Shown: positions 26,989-36,384, numbered from the stretch's first letter. The stretch is 64,000 nt of DNA from Andreprevotia lacus DSM 23236 (GCF_900176275.1 NZ_FWXD01000010.1:1-64000); one strand, 5' to 3'. Numbers and translations are program-made. Notes: a model not told the origin generated them from the letters alone.

Positions 26989-27953
26989 AGTATTTGAAGG
27001 ATAGTGATCCGCGTTTTCGCATGCTGGGCTGGCGGGCCGGCAGCTTTGCGCTGCTCGCGCTCGGGCTGATGCTGGCACTGGTGGTGGCGCTGGGCTTGCG
27101 GCAGGGTTATTTCGTGCAGAAGACGCGCCTCAACTTCGTGGCGGAGAACGGTGCGGGCCTGCTGCCCGGCATGCAAGTGCGTTTGTCCGGCTTCAAGATC
27201 GGCGTGGTCGATACCGTGGCGCTGGGCGAGAGCGCTAAGGTGGACGTCGAGCTGCTGGTGGAAACCCGCTACATGAAATGGGTGAAGGCCGATTCGCAGG
27301 CCATCCTGCAGCAGGACGGCTTTCTGGGGGATCATTTCATCGAGATCGTCGGTGGCTCGCCCAAGCTGCCGCCGGCGCAGGATGGCGCCAAGCTCAATTT
27401 CGCACCCGCGCTGGGTCTGGCCGACATCGCGCTTGATTTGCGCCAGCGCATCATTCCCATCATTGATTCGACGCAAACCACGCTGGAATACATCAACGAC
27501 CCCAAGGGCGATGTGCGGCAGATGCTGGGTAATCTGAAGGAGCTGTCGGCCGAGGTGCGCCAGACGCGCGCCGCCGTCGATGCCTTGCTGGCCAAGGCCG
27601 ACCGTGTGGCCGACAAGCAAGTGCCGGCCACGCTGGAGGCCGCACAGCGCACGCTGGAGCGCGCAGACCGCACCCTTGCAGACGTGCAAGGCCGTCTGCC
27701 CGGCGTGTTCGACCAGCTGGACCGCACCATGGGTCACGCCGCCCAGGCGGCCAGCGAGGCCGCTGCCGTGATGGGCGCCACGCGACATATCGTCGACGAG
27801 GCCGCGCCGCGCGTGCCCGGCATCTTGCGCAATGGTGACGCCACCTTGCGTACCACGCGCGAACTGCTCGACGGCGCCTCGCAAAGCTGGCCGCTGAAAA
27901 ACTGGATGCAGCCCCCCGCTGCATCTGCACCCATGCCCGATAGCCGCCAATAA
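26985..27953 (+). CDS. MCE family lipid-binding protein (MlaD-like)
   Basis: The 322-residue protein has a short cytoplasmic start, one transmembrane helix (about 18-40) and a single MCE domain (about 45-120) with GAGLLPGMQVRLSGFKIGVV and the ILQQDGFLGDHFIEI segment. A long helical tail (about 165-310) is rich in alanine and charged residues and is likely coiled-coil. MCE proteins form hexameric rings or tubes that carry lipids between membranes; the extended helical tail resembles PqiB/YebT-type tubes more than MlaD. It is coupled by ATGA overlap to the degenerate ATPase gene and followed by a lipoprotein gene. Confidence 0.87.
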   Translation: MKYLKDSDPRFRMLGWRAGSFALLALGLMLALVVALGLRQGYFVQKTRLNFVAENGAGLLPGMQVRLSGFKIGVVDTVALGESAKVDVELLVETRYMKWVKADSQAILQQDGFLGDHFIEIVGGSPKLPPAQDGAKLNFAPALGLADIALDLRQRIIPIIDSTQTTLEYINDPKGDVRQMLGNLKELSAEVRQTRAAVDALLAKADRVADKQVPATLEAAQRTLERADRTLADVQGRLPGVFDQLDRTMGHAAQAASEAAAVMGATRHIVDEAAPRVPGILRNGDATLRTTRELLDGASQSWPLKNWMQPPAASAPMPDSRQ

Positions 27954-27982
27954 GCGGCCATCGCACGCTGCAAAGGAGCGTC

Positions 27983-28783
27983 ATGTTCAAGTGTCTGTAC
28001 ATGCTTTTGCCTGCCACGCTGCTGCTGGCCGCCTGTGGTGGCGCGCCGCTTGCGCCCAAGCCGGCGCGGCTGCAGGCCGCCGAGGCCGCCGTGCTGGCGG
28101 CCAACCGGGCCACCCAGTCCGGCGCGGATGCCGATGCCAGCCACTATTGGCGCGAGGCATGGCAGGCTTATGCCAGCATTGATGACTGGGGCGGGCAGGG
28201 CGAGGCACGGCTGGGTCTTGCCAACAGCCTGGTGCGGCAAGGCGAGCGCGACGAGGCGGTGCGCATCCTGGCCAGCATGCGCGGCAACGAGCTGTTCTCT
28301 GCCGATCTACGGGCGCGGGCCACCTACCAGCAGGCGTTGCTGCAGCTTGCCACGCCGGATCTGGCCAAGGCTAGCCTGGCGCAGGCACGCGCGCTGTGCG
28401 GTGCGGCCTGCGGCTGGGTGGCGCGGCTGGACAACCTGCAGGCCCGGCTGGCGGTGCAGGGCGGTGACTACGCCGGTGCCGGCGCATTGCTGACCAGGGT
28501 GCTGGCGGCGCCCGGCCTGCCGGGGGGCGAGCGTGCGCATGCCTTGCGGCTGATGGCCGAGGTCGCCTTGCACGACGGAGCGCTGGCCGACGCCCGGCAG
28601 CGCATTGATGCTGCCATCGTGCTGGACCGGCAGCTGGCCGAGCCGGCCTATCTGGTTGATGACTACGTGTTCCTGCGCCGCTATGCGGCCGCGGCCGGTG
28701 ACGAGGTGCTGCGTACCGAGGCGGGGCAGCGCCTGCAATCGCTCTGCGCCGTGTTCAGCTCGGCGGCTTGTTCCGGTAATTGA
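27983..28783 (+). CDS. Outer-membrane lipoprotein with TPR-like repeats
   Basis: The 266-residue protein starts MFKCLYMLLPATLLLAACGG. This is a lipoprotein signal peptide with LAAC lipobox, so the mature protein begins at C18. Residue 19 is Gly, not Asp, which favours outer-membrane delivery. The body is helical with TPR-like repeats (for example EAWQAYASIDDWGGQGEARL and EVALHDGALADARQRIDAAI). MCE operons often end with an auxiliary lipoprotein of the PqiC type; this one occupies that slot but does not look like PqiC. GGAG lies at good distance before the ATG. Confidence 0.75.
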   Translation: MFKCLYMLLPATLLLAACGGAPLAPKPARLQAAEAAVLAANRATQSGADADASHYWREAWQAYASIDDWGGQGEARLGLANSLVRQGERDEAVRILASMRGNELFSADLRARATYQQALLQLATPDLAKASLAQARALCGAACGWVARLDNLQARLAVQGGDYAGAGALLTRVLAAPGLPGGERAHALRLMAEVALHDGALADARQRIDAAIVLDRQLAEPAYLVDDYVFLRRYAAAAGDEVLRTEAGQRLQSLCAVFSSAACSGN

Positions 28784-28791
28784 ATCGTGAC

Positions 28792-28821
28792 TTGAGTGCA
28801 GGGGCGATCTTCCGCTATAAT
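28792..28821 (+). promoter_or_regulatory. rpsB promoter
   Basis: TTGAGT (28792-28797) and a perfect TATAAT (28816-28821) are spaced by 18 bases, 124 bases before the rpsB start codon. The following GCG-rich stretch resembles the discriminators of growth-controlled promoters. Confidence 0.7.
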
Positions 28822-28827
28822 CTTGCG

Positions 28828-28944
28828 TCCTTTGTCTGGATGGTCCAGCAAAGGCAATCTTCCCGGTTCGCCCCTTAAGGGTGCCCTGCATGTGCAGGGT
28901 GTCGCGCGGATCGGTAGGCCATAACCCTTATTGGAGTTTTAGCA
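28828..28944 (+). ncRNA. rpsB 5' leader, candidate S2 autoregulatory RNA
   Basis: About 115 bases of structured non-coding leader separate the promoter from rpsB. It contains a 7-bp stem (CCCTGCA / TGCAGGG, 28884-28899) and other short pairings (GGATGGTCC, 28838-28846). In other proteobacteria ribosomal protein S2 represses its own rpsB-tsf mRNA through the 5' leader. The function here is inferred by analogy; no covariance check could be made. Confidence 0.4.
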
Positions 28945-29664
28945 ATGTCTGTCAGCATGCGTGAAATGCTCGAAGCTGGTTGCCACTTTGGTCACCAAAC
29001 CCGTTACTGGCACCCGAAGATGGGTCAATACATCTTTGGTGCGCGCAACAAGATTCACATCATCAACCTCGAAAAGACCCTGCCGCTGTTTGAAGAAGCA
29101 CTGAAGTTCGTGCGTCGCCTGTCGGCCAACAAGGGCACCGTTCTGTTCGTGGGCACCAAGCGTCAAGCACGCGAGATCGTGGCTGAAGAAGCGCAACGCG
29201 CTGGCTCGCCGTTCGTCGATCACCGCTGGCTGGGTGGCATGCTGACCAACTTCAAGACGGTCAAGCAATCGATCAAGCGTCTGGAAGAAATCCAGGCTGT
29301 GCTGTCTGACGAAAACAGCGGCTACGGCAAGAAAGAACTGCTGGACATGCAGCGCGAAGTTGAAAAGCTCGAGCGCTCGCTGGGCGGCATCAAGGATATG
29401 AAGGGTCTGCCGGACGCGATCTTCGTGATCGACACCGGTTACCAGCACGGCACCATCGTCGAAGCCAAGAAGCTGGGTATCCCGGTCATCGGCGTTGTTG
29501 ATACCAACAACGACCCGCAAGGCATCGATTACATCATCCCGGGTAACGACGACTCGTCCCGCGCGATCCGCCTGTACGCTCGCGGCGTCGCAGATGCAGT
29601 GCTGGAAGGCCGTAACCAGGCCGTGCAGGAAATCGTTGCTGCTGCTGAAAGCACAGAAGCGTAA
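28945..29664 (+). CDS. rpsB: 30S ribosomal protein S2
   Basis: The 239-residue protein begins [20 protein letters not shown] and continues with W-HPKM, the S2 signature. The [20 protein letters not shown] segment and the [20 protein letters not shown] region are typical. S2 binds the back of the 30S subunit and recruits S1. The gene heads the rpsB-tsf-pyrH-frr run. Codon use is strongly biased to highly expressed codons compared with the neighbouring MCE operon. GGAG lies upstream of the ATG. Confidence 0.98.
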   Translation: MSVSMREMLEAGCHFGHQTRYWHPKMGQYIFGARNKIHIINLEKTLPLFEEALKFVRRLSANKGTVLFVGTKRQAREIVAEEAQRAGSPFVDHRWLGGMLTNFKTVKQSIKRLEEIQAVLSDENSGYGKKELLDMQREVEKLERSLGGIKDMKGLPDAIFVIDTGYQHGTIVEAKKLGIPVIGVVDTNNDPQGIDYIIPGNDDSSRAIRLYARGVADAVLEGRNQAVQEIVAAAESTEA

Positions 29665-29685
29665 TCCGCAAGCATTAGCATCCAG

Positions 29686-29717
29686 CGAAAAAGGGGCAGA
29701 ACAGCCCCTTTTTCGTA
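29686..29717 (+). terminator. Intercistronic terminator/attenuator between rpsB and tsf
   Basis: A perfect 12-bp stem (CGAAAAAGGGGC / GCCCCTTTTTCG) with a six-base loop is embedded with a T run, 21 bases past the rpsB stop. Partial termination here would lower tsf relative to rpsB, or it may serve as an mRNA-stabilising 3' end. Confidence 0.75.
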
Positions 29718-29751
29718 ACTGACATATTTGAATCGAATTCAGGAGACTGAC

Positions 29752-30630
29752 ATGGCTGAAATTACCGCAAAGATGGTTGCCGAGCTGCGCGAAGCAACCG
29801 GCTTGGGCATGATGGAGTGCAAGAAGGCACTGGTTGAGACCGAAGGCGATGTGAAGAAAGCTGAAGAGCTGCTGCGCATCAAGTCGGGCAACAAGGCCTC
29901 CAAGATGGCCGGCCGTACTGCTGCCGAAGGCGTGGTTGTTTCGTTCATCTCCGACGACAAGAAGACTGGCGCCATCATCGAAGTCAACTGTGAAACCGAC
30001 TTCGTGGGCAAGGATGAAAACTTCGCTGCCTTCGCGCGTGCTGCCGCCAAGGCTGTCGTGGTTGCCAACCCGGCCGACATCGATGCACTGGCTGCTGCCG
30101 TGACCGATTCCGGCGAAACCGTGGAAGACCTGCGCAAGGCCATCATCGCCAAGCTGGGCGAGAACATGACCCTGCGTCGCTTCCAGCGCTACGAAACTGC
30201 CGGCCAACTGGCGGCCTACCTGCACGGCGCCAAGATCGGCGTGCTGGTTGACTACACCGGTGGCGACGAACAACTGGGCAAGGATCTGGCCATGCATATC
30301 GCTGCGGCCAAGCCGAAGGCGCTGGATGCATCGGGCGTTGACGCCGAGCTGATCGAAACCGAGCGCCGCGTTGCTGTCGAGCGTGCCAAGGAAGCCGGCA
30401 AGCCGGAAGCCATGCTGGAAAAGATCGCCGAAGGCACCGTGCAGAAGTTCCTGAAGGAAGTGACCCTGCTGAACCAGCCGTTCGTCAAGGACGACAAGGT
30501 CACCATCGAACAACTGGTGAAGGGCCAATCGGCCAGCGTGAACCGTTTCGCCATGTTCGTGGTTGGCGAAGGCATCGAGAAGAAGGTTGTCGATTACGCT
30601 GCTGAAGTTGCTGCTGCAGCCCAGCTGTAA
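29752..30630 (+). CDS. tsf: Elongation factor Ts
   Basis: EF-Ts exchanges GDP for GTP on EF-Tu. The 292-residue protein starts [20 protein letters not shown] followed by MECKKAL, the UBA-like N-terminal domain. The core has INCETDFV-type sequence ([15 protein letters not shown]), the central DMDVAAAKP-like region ([11 protein letters not shown]) and a C-terminal RFxVGEGIEK segment. The ATG at 29752 follows AGGAGA at ideal spacing. A possible upstream TTG start is rejected because similarity begins at MAEI. Confidence 0.98.
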   Translation: MAEITAKMVAELREATGLGMMECKKALVETEGDVKKAEELLRIKSGNKASKMAGRTAAEGVVVSFISDDKKTGAIIEVNCETDFVGKDENFAAFARAAAKAVVVANPADIDALAAAVTDSGETVEDLRKAIIAKLGENMTLRRFQRYETAGQLAAYLHGAKIGVLVDYTGGDEQLGKDLAMHIAAAKPKALDASGVDAELIETERRVAVERAKEAGKPEAMLEKIAEGTVQKFLKEVTLLNQPFVKDDKVTIEQLVKGQSASVNRFAMFVVGEGIEKKVVDYAAEVAAAAQL

Positions 30631-30673
30631 TCGTCTATTCTGCAGGTGCGGTTGGCCTGCACGCAGTACCCGG

Positions 30674-30702
30674 AACGCCGCGCGGAGACGCGCGGCGTTT
30701 CT
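30674..30702 (+). terminator. Intrinsic terminator after tsf
   Basis: An 11-bp perfect stem (AACGCCGCGCG / CGCGCGGCGTT) with a GAGA loop is followed by TTCTG, 43 bases after the tsf stop. The short T run suggests partial termination. Confidence 0.7.
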
Positions 30703-30728
30703 GCGCCCGGCCCCGCGCCGGCTTGTCT

Positions 30729-30768
30729 GATTGTGCAATCGTTTGCTCGCGCGAACCATTGCACAATC
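30729..30768. repeat. Inverted repeat upstream of pyrH
   Basis: GATTGTGCAAT (30729-30739) and ATTGCACAATC (30758-30768) are perfect complements separated by 18 bases, ending 36 bases before the pyrH start. It could be an operator read by a dimer at two half-sites or an RNA hairpin. No regulator can be named. Confidence 0.5.
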
Positions 30769-30804
30769 GGATAATCCAAACGTCTCTCCACAAAGGAAGC
30801 CCTC

Positions 30805-31524
30805 ATGAGCCAAGCACCCAAGTACAAACGAATTTTGCTGAAACTCTCTGGTGAAGCCTTGATGGGGGACGACAGCTACGGCATCAACCGTGCCACCATC
30901 GGCCGCATTGTCGACGAAGTGAAGGGGGTGGTTGATCTGGGCGTGCAGGTGGCCATCGTCATCGGCGGCGGCAACATCTTCCGCGGTGTGGCCCCGGCTG
31001 CCGCCGGCATGGATCGCGCTACGGCCGACTACATGGGCATGCTGGCCACGGTGATGAACGCGCTGGCGCTGCAGGATGCCATGCGCCACGCCGGCATCGT
31101 CAGCCGCGTGCAGTCGGCGCTGACCATTCAGCAAGTGGCCGAGCCCTATGTGCGCGGCAAGGCCATCCGCTACCTGGAAGAAAACAAGGTGGTGATCTTC
31201 GGCGCCGGCACCGGCAACCCGTTCTTCACCACCGATACCGCTGCGGCGCTGCGCGGCATGGAAATGAGTGCGGACATCGTGCTCAAGGCCACCAAGGTGG
31301 ATGGTGTCTATACCGACGACCCGAAGAAGAACCCGGACGCCGTGCGCTACCAGACCGTTACCTTCGACGAGGCCATCGGCCGCAATCTGAAAGTGATGGA
31401 TGCCACAGCATTTGCCCTCTGTCGTGACCAGAAGATGAATATCGCCGTGTTCAGCATCTTCAAGGCCGGCGCGCTCAAGCGCGTGGTGCTTGGGGAAGAC
31501 GAAGGCACGCTGGTACACTGCTAA
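30805..31524 (+). CDS. pyrH: UMP kinase
   Basis: PyrH phosphorylates UMP to UDP in pyrimidine nucleotide synthesis and is an essential hexameric amino-acid-kinase-fold enzyme. The 239-residue protein starts [28 protein letters not shown] near residue 54, the [19 protein letters not shown] segment and the [19 protein letters not shown] region are diagnostic. AAAGGAAG lies before the ATG at good distance. Position between tsf and frr is the classic proteobacterial order. Confidence 0.98.
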   Translation: MSQAPKYKRILLKLSGEALMGDDSYGINRATIGRIVDEVKGVVDLGVQVAIVIGGGNIFRGVAPAAAGMDRATADYMGMLATVMNALALQDAMRHAGIVSRVQSALTIQQVAEPYVRGKAIRYLEENKVVIFGAGTGNPFFTTDTAAALRGMEMSADIVLKATKVDGVYTDDPKKNPDAVRYQTVTFDEAIGRNLKVMDATAFALCRDQKMNIAVFSIFKAGALKRVVLGEDEGTLVHC

Positions 31525-31560
31525 GATTTTCGTGGCGGTACGCCGTGTGGCGTGCCGGTA

Positions 31561-31590
31561 AACAGGCGGAATATCCGCCTGTTTTGTTTT
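31561..31590 (+). terminator. Hairpin with T-rich tail between pyrH and frr
   Basis: A 10-bp perfect stem (AACAGGCGGA / TCCGCCTGTT) with a three-base loop is followed by TTGTTTTG. It ends 18 bases before the frr start codon, so it probably attenuates rather than fully stops transcription. Confidence 0.6.
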
Positions 31591-31607
31591 GCCGAAAGGA
31601 GTCAAGA

Positions 31608-32165
31608 ATGACCGCTGAAATCAAGAAAAATGCTGAAACCAAGATGCAGAAAAGCATCGAGGCACTGAAGAACAGTCTGACCAAGATTCGTACCGGTCGC
31701 GCCCATACCGGCCTGCTCGACCACGTGATGGTCGATTACTACGGTAATCCGACGCCGATCAACCAGGTGGCCAACGTCACGCTGCTGGATGCGCGCACCA
31801 TCGGTGTGCAGGCTTGGGAAAAGCCCATGGTGGCCAAAGTTGAAAAGGCGATCCGCGATTCTGATCTGGGCCTGAACCCGGCTTCGATGGGTGACGTGAT
31901 CCGCGTGCCGATGCCGATGCTGACCGAGGAGCGCCGCAAGGAGCTGACCAAGGTGGTGCGTGGCGAAGCGGAAGATGCACGCGTGGCCGTGCGCAACGTG
32001 CGCCGTGATGCCAACGAACAGCTGAAGAAGCAGCTTAAAGACAAGGAAATCTCCGAGGACGACGAGCGCCGTGGCCAGGACGAAATCCAGAAACTGACTG
32101 ACAAATACGTGGTCGAAATCGACAAGATTTACGCCGAGAAAGAAAAAGAACTGATGACGGTCTAA
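31608..32165 (+). CDS. frr: Ribosome-recycling factor
   Basis: RRF splits post-termination ribosomes together with EF-G. The 185-residue protein starts [20 protein letters not shown]. It shows the family core [34 protein letters not shown], and the helical C-terminal [19 protein letters not shown] region. Length matches the family exactly. The ATG at 31608 follows AAAGGAG at good spacing. uppS begins 33 bases later. Confidence 0.98.
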   Translation: MTAEIKKNAETKMQKSIEALKNSLTKIRTGRAHTGLLDHVMVDYYGNPTPINQVANVTLLDARTIGVQAWEKPMVAKVEKAIRDSDLGLNPASMGDVIRVPMPMLTEERRKELTKVVRGEAEDARVAVRNVRRDANEQLKKQLKDKEISEDDERRGQDEIQKLTDKYVVEIDKIYAEKEKELMTV

Positions 32166-32198
32166 ATCCGTCCGCGTCTGAATTACGTCGAGTCGTTC

Positions 32199-32951
32199 AT
32201 GTTCAAGAGTTCCACCGAAGCCGTACCCGAGCAGCTCAATGCCGTGCCGCGGCACATTGCCGTCATCATGGATGGCAATGGCCGCTGGGCCAAGCAACGC
32301 TTCATGCCGCGCATTTTCGGTCACAAGCGCGGCGTCGATGCGCTGCGCGAGACCATCAAGGCCTGCGATGCGATGGGCGTCGAATTCTTGACCGTGTTCG
32401 CCTTCAGTAGTGAAAACTGGCGGCGCCCGGTCGACGAAGTGTCTTTCCTGATGGGCTTGTTCCTGCGGGTGCTGGAATCCGAAATCGAGCGCATGCACGC
32501 CAACCAGATCCGCTTGCGCATCGTTGGCAACCGCGAACGCTTCACGCCCGATCTGCTGGCGCTGATCGAGCAGGCCGAGGCCAGTACGGCCGGCAATACC
32601 GGCCTGACACTCAGCGTGGCAGTGGATTATGGCGGCCGCTGGGACGTGATCCAGGCAACGCAAGCTATGCTGGCCGAGCGGCCAGAGCTGGCTGCCGGCT
32701 TTGACGAGGGCGATCTCGCCCCTTATCTGGCCATGAACTATGCGCCGGAGCCGGATCTGTTCATCCGCACCGGTGGCGAGCAGCGCATCAGCAACTTCCT
32801 GCTGTGGCAGCTGGCGTATACCGAGTTGTATTTCACCGATATGCTGTGGCCGGATTTTGGCCGTGCGGCGCTGGAAGAGGCCGTGGCCTGGTTTGGCGGG
32901 CGTGAACGGCGCTTTGGCCGAATCAGCGAGCAGGTCAATCCGGCCAGCTGA
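32199..32951 (+). CDS. uppS: Isoprenyl transferase (undecaprenyl diphosphate synthase)
   Basis: UppS extends farnesyl diphosphate with isopentenyl diphosphate to make the C55 lipid carrier for peptidoglycan and O-antigen. The 250-residue protein has the catalytic HIAVIMDGNGRWAKQRF segment (aspartate in MDGNGRWA), GHKRGVDALR, TVFAFSSENWRRP and, near the C-terminus, PEPDLFIRTGGEQRISNFL. It lies between frr and cdsA; its stop is followed one base later by the cdsA ATG, so the two are probably coupled. Confidence 0.97.
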   Translation: MFKSSTEAVPEQLNAVPRHIAVIMDGNGRWAKQRFMPRIFGHKRGVDALRETIKACDAMGVEFLTVFAFSSENWRRPVDEVSFLMGLFLRVLESEIERMHANQIRLRIVGNRERFTPDLLALIEQAEASTAGNTGLTLSVAVDYGGRWDVIQATQAMLAERPELAAGFDEGDLAPYLAMNYAPEPDLFIRTGGEQRISNFLLWQLAYTELYFTDMLWPDFGRAALEEAVAWFGGRERRFGRISEQVNPAS

Positions 32952-32952
32952 C

Positions 32953-33777
32953 ATGCTCAAGACCCGTATCATTACCGCTTCGCTGCTGGTGCCCCTCATC
33001 CTTGCCGGCCTGTTTGTCTTTCCGCCGGCTGGCTGGCTGGCGCTGGTGACCTTGATCGTATCGCTGGGTGCGTGGGAGTGGACGCGGCTTGCTGCCCTGT
33101 CCGCGCCCATGCGCTGGATTTACCCGCTGGTGACCGCGCCACTGTTCGTGCTGCTGGTCTATGTGTTGCCTATCACCAGCCTGTTTGGCCTGATGCTGGG
33201 GGGCAGTCTGTTCTGGCTGTTGCTGGCGCCGCTGTGGTTGCGTGCGCGCTGGTCGCTGGCCAAGGCCGGGCCGACCTCGGTATTGCTGGGCTGGGCACTG
33301 TTGATGCCGGCTGGTCTTGCCATGTGGCTGCTGCACAATGACGTGCGCGGTGGCTGGGTGTTGCTGAGCGTGCTGGCGATTGCCTGGATTGCCGACACGG
33401 CGGCTTATTTCAGCGGCAAGGCGTTTGGCCGCCACAAGCTGGCGCCGGCCATCAGCCCCGGCAAGAGCTGGGAAGGCGCGGCGGGTGGCATGCTGGCGGT
33501 GCTGGTCTATGTGGCCGTGCTGCCCAAATCCCTGTTCCCGCAGGCGGCAAACTTGCCCCTGTGGGGTTGGCTGTTGCTGGCTGCCGTGCTGACCGCGGTC
33601 AGCATCGTTGGCGACCTGCTCGAATCGCTGTTCAAGCGTCAGGCCGGCATCAAGGACAGCAGCAATCTGCTGCCCGGCCACGGCGGCGTGCTTGATCGCG
33701 TCGATAGCCAGCTGGCCATCCTGCCGGTCGCCACGGCCTGCTATCTCTATCCCCTATTGTTTGCCGTCCCGGTATAA
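32953..33777 (+). CDS. cdsA: Phosphatidate cytidylyltransferase
   Basis: CdsA makes CDP-diacylglycerol, the precursor of all major phospholipids, in the inner membrane. The 274-residue protein starts MLKTRIITASLLVPLILAGL and has about seven hydrophobic helices. The C-terminal signature is SIVGDLLESLFKRQAGIKDS followed by SNLLPGHGGVLDRVDS. The ATG at 32953 lies one base past the uppS stop; a longer reading overlapping uppS is rejected. Confidence 0.96.
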   Translation: MLKTRIITASLLVPLILAGLFVFPPAGWLALVTLIVSLGAWEWTRLAALSAPMRWIYPLVTAPLFVLLVYVLPITSLFGLMLGGSLFWLLLAPLWLRARWSLAKAGPTSVLLGWALLMPAGLAMWLLHNDVRGGWVLLSVLAIAWIADTAAYFSGKAFGRHKLAPAISPGKSWEGAAGGMLAVLVYVAVLPKSLFPQAANLPLWGWLLLAAVLTAVSIVGDLLESLFKRQAGIKDSSNLLPGHGGVLDRVDSQLAILPVATACYLYPLLFAVPV

Positions 33778-33807
33778 GCACCGCAACGGGCAGGCGCGAG
33801 GCTGGTC

Positions 33808-35007
33808 ATGACCCCTGTGCATCATACCCTCACCATCCTGGGTGCCACCGGCAGTATCGGCGTCAGCACGCTGGATGTCGTGGCACGTTATCCCGAGCGC
33901 TTCAGCGTATACGCGCTGACCGGCGCTAGCCAGATCGACAAGCTGTTCCAGCAGGCGCTGCAATTCAAACCGCGTTACGCGGTGGTGCTGGATGAGGCGG
34001 CCGCCGAGCAATTGCGCGCGCGTTTGCGCGCAGCAGGCAGCGAGACCGAGGTGCTGTGTGGTGCCGATGCGTTGATCCGGGTTTCGGTCGCGCTTGAAGT
34101 CACGGCCGTCATGGCGGCCATCGTCGGCGCCGCCGGCATGCCGCCCACGCTGGCGGCCGCCAAGGCCGGCAAGCGGGTGCTGCTGGCCAATAAGGAAACT
34201 CTGGTGCTGGCCGGCCAGCTGTTCATGGACGCGGTGAGTGTCAGCGGTGCCGAGCTGCTGCCGATCGACAGCGAGCACAATGCCATTTTCCAGGTGCTGC
34301 CACGTGCGCACCGCGAGCACCCCTATGCGCAGACGCTGCGCGACGTGGGGGTGAAGCGCATCCTGCTCACCGCATCCGGCGGCCCGTTCCGCACCCGCTC
34401 CTTTGATACCTTTGCCGCCATCACACCGGTCGAGGCGGTCAAGCACCCCAAGTGGTCGATGGGGCGCAAGATTTCGGTCGATTCGGCCAGCCTGATGAAC
34501 AAGGGGCTGGAGGTGATCGAGGCGCGCTGGCTGTTCAATGCGCAACTTGATGAAATCGCCGTGGTCGTACACCCGCAAAGCATCGTGCATTCCATGGTCG
34601 AGTACGCTGATGGTTCGGTCTTGGCGCAGCTGGGCGAGCCCGACATGCGCACGCCGATTGCCTATGGGCTGGCCTACCCGGAGCGCGTTGACGCTGGCGT
34701 GAAGCAGCTGGACCTGTTTGCTGCCGGCCGGCTTGATTTCGAGGCGCCGGACTACCAGCGTTTTCCCTGTCTGCGGCTGGCGTTCGATGCCTTGCGCGCG
34801 GGCGGGGCTGCCCCCGCCATCCTGAATGCAGCCAATGAGGTTGCGGTGGCGGCGTTTCTGGATGAAAAACTCTCGTTTGTCGGCATTCCCGCGTTGATCG
34901 AGCAGGTACTGAATGACTGCGCCGGCGCTTGTCGTGCCGACACGCTGCAAGACCTGTTGCACGCCGATACCCAGGCCCGCGAAAGCGCCTTGCGCCGCTT
35001 GGGCTAA
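33808..35007 (+). CDS. dxr: 1-deoxy-D-xylulose-5-phosphate reductoisomerase
   Basis: Dxr (IspC) catalyses the first committed step of the MEP isoprenoid pathway with NADPH and a divalent metal. The 399-residue protein has the NADPH motif [15 protein letters not shown] near residue 10, [12 protein letters not shown], the metal-site segment [12 protein letters not shown] and the flexible-loop region [20 protein letters not shown]. Its product feeds the UppS reaction encoded two genes upstream. The gene is preceded by GCGAGG and precedes rseP by 21 bases. Confidence 0.97.
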   Translation: MTPVHHTLTILGATGSIGVSTLDVVARYPERFSVYALTGASQIDKLFQQALQFKPRYAVVLDEAAAEQLRARLRAAGSETEVLCGADALIRVSVALEVTAVMAAIVGAAGMPPTLAAAKAGKRVLLANKETLVLAGQLFMDAVSVSGAELLPIDSEHNAIFQVLPRAHREHPYAQTLRDVGVKRILLTASGGPFRTRSFDTFAAITPVEAVKHPKWSMGRKISVDSASLMNKGLEVIEARWLFNAQLDEIAVVVHPQSIVHSMVEYADGSVLAQLGEPDMRTPIAYGLAYPERVDAGVKQLDLFAAGRLDFEAPDYQRFPCLRLAFDALRAGGAAPAILNAANEVAVAAFLDEKLSFVGIPALIEQVLNDCAGACRADTLQDLLHADTQARESALRRLG

Positions 35008-35028
35008 CCCTGTGCCGGAGGCATAGCC

Positions 35029-36384
35029 ATGCACAATCTGACCACCTTGCTCGCTTTTGTCGTCACGCTGGGCATCCTCGTGAGTATTCACGAATACGGC
35101 CACTACTGGGTAGCAAGGCGCTGTGGCATCAAGGTGCTGGTGTTCTCGATCGGTTTCGGCAAGCCGCTGCTGAAATGGCAGCGTGGCGACACGCAATGGC
35201 AGCTGGCAGCGATTCCGCTCGGTGGCTACGTGAAGATGCTGGACGAGCGCGAGGCGCCGGTGCCGGCCGGCGAGCGCCAGTTGGCCTTCAATACCCAGCA
35301 TCCGCTCAAGAAAATGGCCGTGGTGCTGGCCGGGCCGTTGGCCAATCTGCTGCTGGCGCTGGTGTTGCTGATCGGTATCAATGTATATGGTTTTGACACG
35401 ATAAAGCCGGTGGTCGGTCAGGTTGCTGCTGGTTCGCTGGCGGCAGAGAGCGGCTTGCGCGTTGGTGACGAGGTGGTGCAGGTCGGCGGTCGCCGTATCG
35501 ATACCTGGGATGGTTTTTTCCTGCAGATGCTCAAGCAGGCTTATTCCGAGTCAACCCCGCTGACCGTGCGCCGACCGGGGCAAGGTGAAATCACGCTGGA
35601 TTTGCCTCTGGCCCGCTTGCCGGCCAGGCCGCTCAGTCCGGCACTGATGCGGGTGATCGGCGTGGCGCCGGCACCGACAGAAACGCGCTTGACCAAGGTG
35701 GAAGAGGGTAGCCCGGCGGCCAAGGCTGGCTTGCGGGCCGATGATCTGTTGCTGCGCGTGAATGGTGAGGATGCCAGCGATGGATCGGCGCTGGTGCGGC
35801 TTGCGGCGCGTGGCGATGGTCAGCCGTTGCAAATTACCGTGCGCCGTGGTGCCCAACAATTCACCTTGCCGGTGACGCCGGTGATGATGGATAAGGAAGG
35901 GCAGCGCGCACCGCGAATCGGTGTGGCGTTGTCGACCGGCATCGATGATGCGCGTTTGCGTGCATTGCGCATTCAACAACGCTATGGCTGGCTGGAGGCG
36001 CCCTATGTCGCCACCTTGCAGCTCTGGGATGAGGCCAGGATCACACTATCGGTGTTTGGCCACATGTTGATTGGCCGCGAATCGGTAAAACAGGTGAGTG
36101 GACCATTGACCATTGCCCAGGTGGCAGGTGAAAGCGCGGAAATGGGTTTCCAGCCGTTTATTCAGTTTTTGGTGGTGATCAGCCTGAGCCTGGGCATCAT
36201 GAACCTGCTGCCCGTGCCGGTGCTGGATGGCGGGCATTTGATGTATCATACCGCCGAACTCCTGACCGGCAGACCAGTGTCGGCCACGGTGGAGGCGATC
36301 GGTCAACGCATTGGCCTGGTATTCCTGCTGGCGCTGATGTCGCTGGCATTGTTCAACGATTTCCATCGATTCCTATTCGGGTGA
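35029..36384 (+). CDS. rseP: RIP zinc metalloprotease RseP
   Basis: RseP is the inner-membrane site-2 protease that cleaves anti-sigma factors and signal-peptide remnants. The 451-residue protein has HEYGH (zinc site) near residue 22 in the first helix, two PDZ domains (about 120-200 and 205-285) and the second catalytic motif NLLPVPVLDGGHL near residue 398. Length and layout match E. coli RseP. GGAGG precedes the ATG. bamA follows after 31 bases, linking envelope-stress proteolysis with outer-membrane assembly. Confidence 0.96.
   Translation: MHNLTTLLAFVVTLGILVSIHEYGHYWVARRCGIKVLVFSIGFGKPLLKWQRGDTQWQLAAIPLGGYVKMLDEREAPVPAGERQLAFNTQHPLKKMAVVLAGPLANLLLALVLLIGINVYGFDTIKPVVGQVAAGSLAAESGLRVGDEVVQVGGRRIDTWDGFFLQMLKQAYSESTPLTVRRPGQGEITLDLPLARLPARPLSPALMRVIGVAPAPTETRLTKVEEGSPAAKAGLRADDLLLRVNGEDASDGSALVRLAARGDGQPLQITVRRGAQQFTLPVTPVMMDKEGQRAPRIGVALSTGIDDARLRALRIQQRYGWLEAPYVATLQLWDEARITLSVFGHMLIGRESVKQVSGPLTIAQVAGESAEMGFQPFIQFLVVISLSLGIMNLLPVPVLDGGHLMYHTAELLTGRPVSATVEAIGQRIGLVFLLALMSLALFNDFHRFLFG

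Noticed and set aside
28939-31605. Very long open frame (888 codons) on the minus strand
   Set aside because: It lies exactly antisense to rpsB, tsf and pyrH, whose identities are certain. High third-position GC keeps the opposite frame open.
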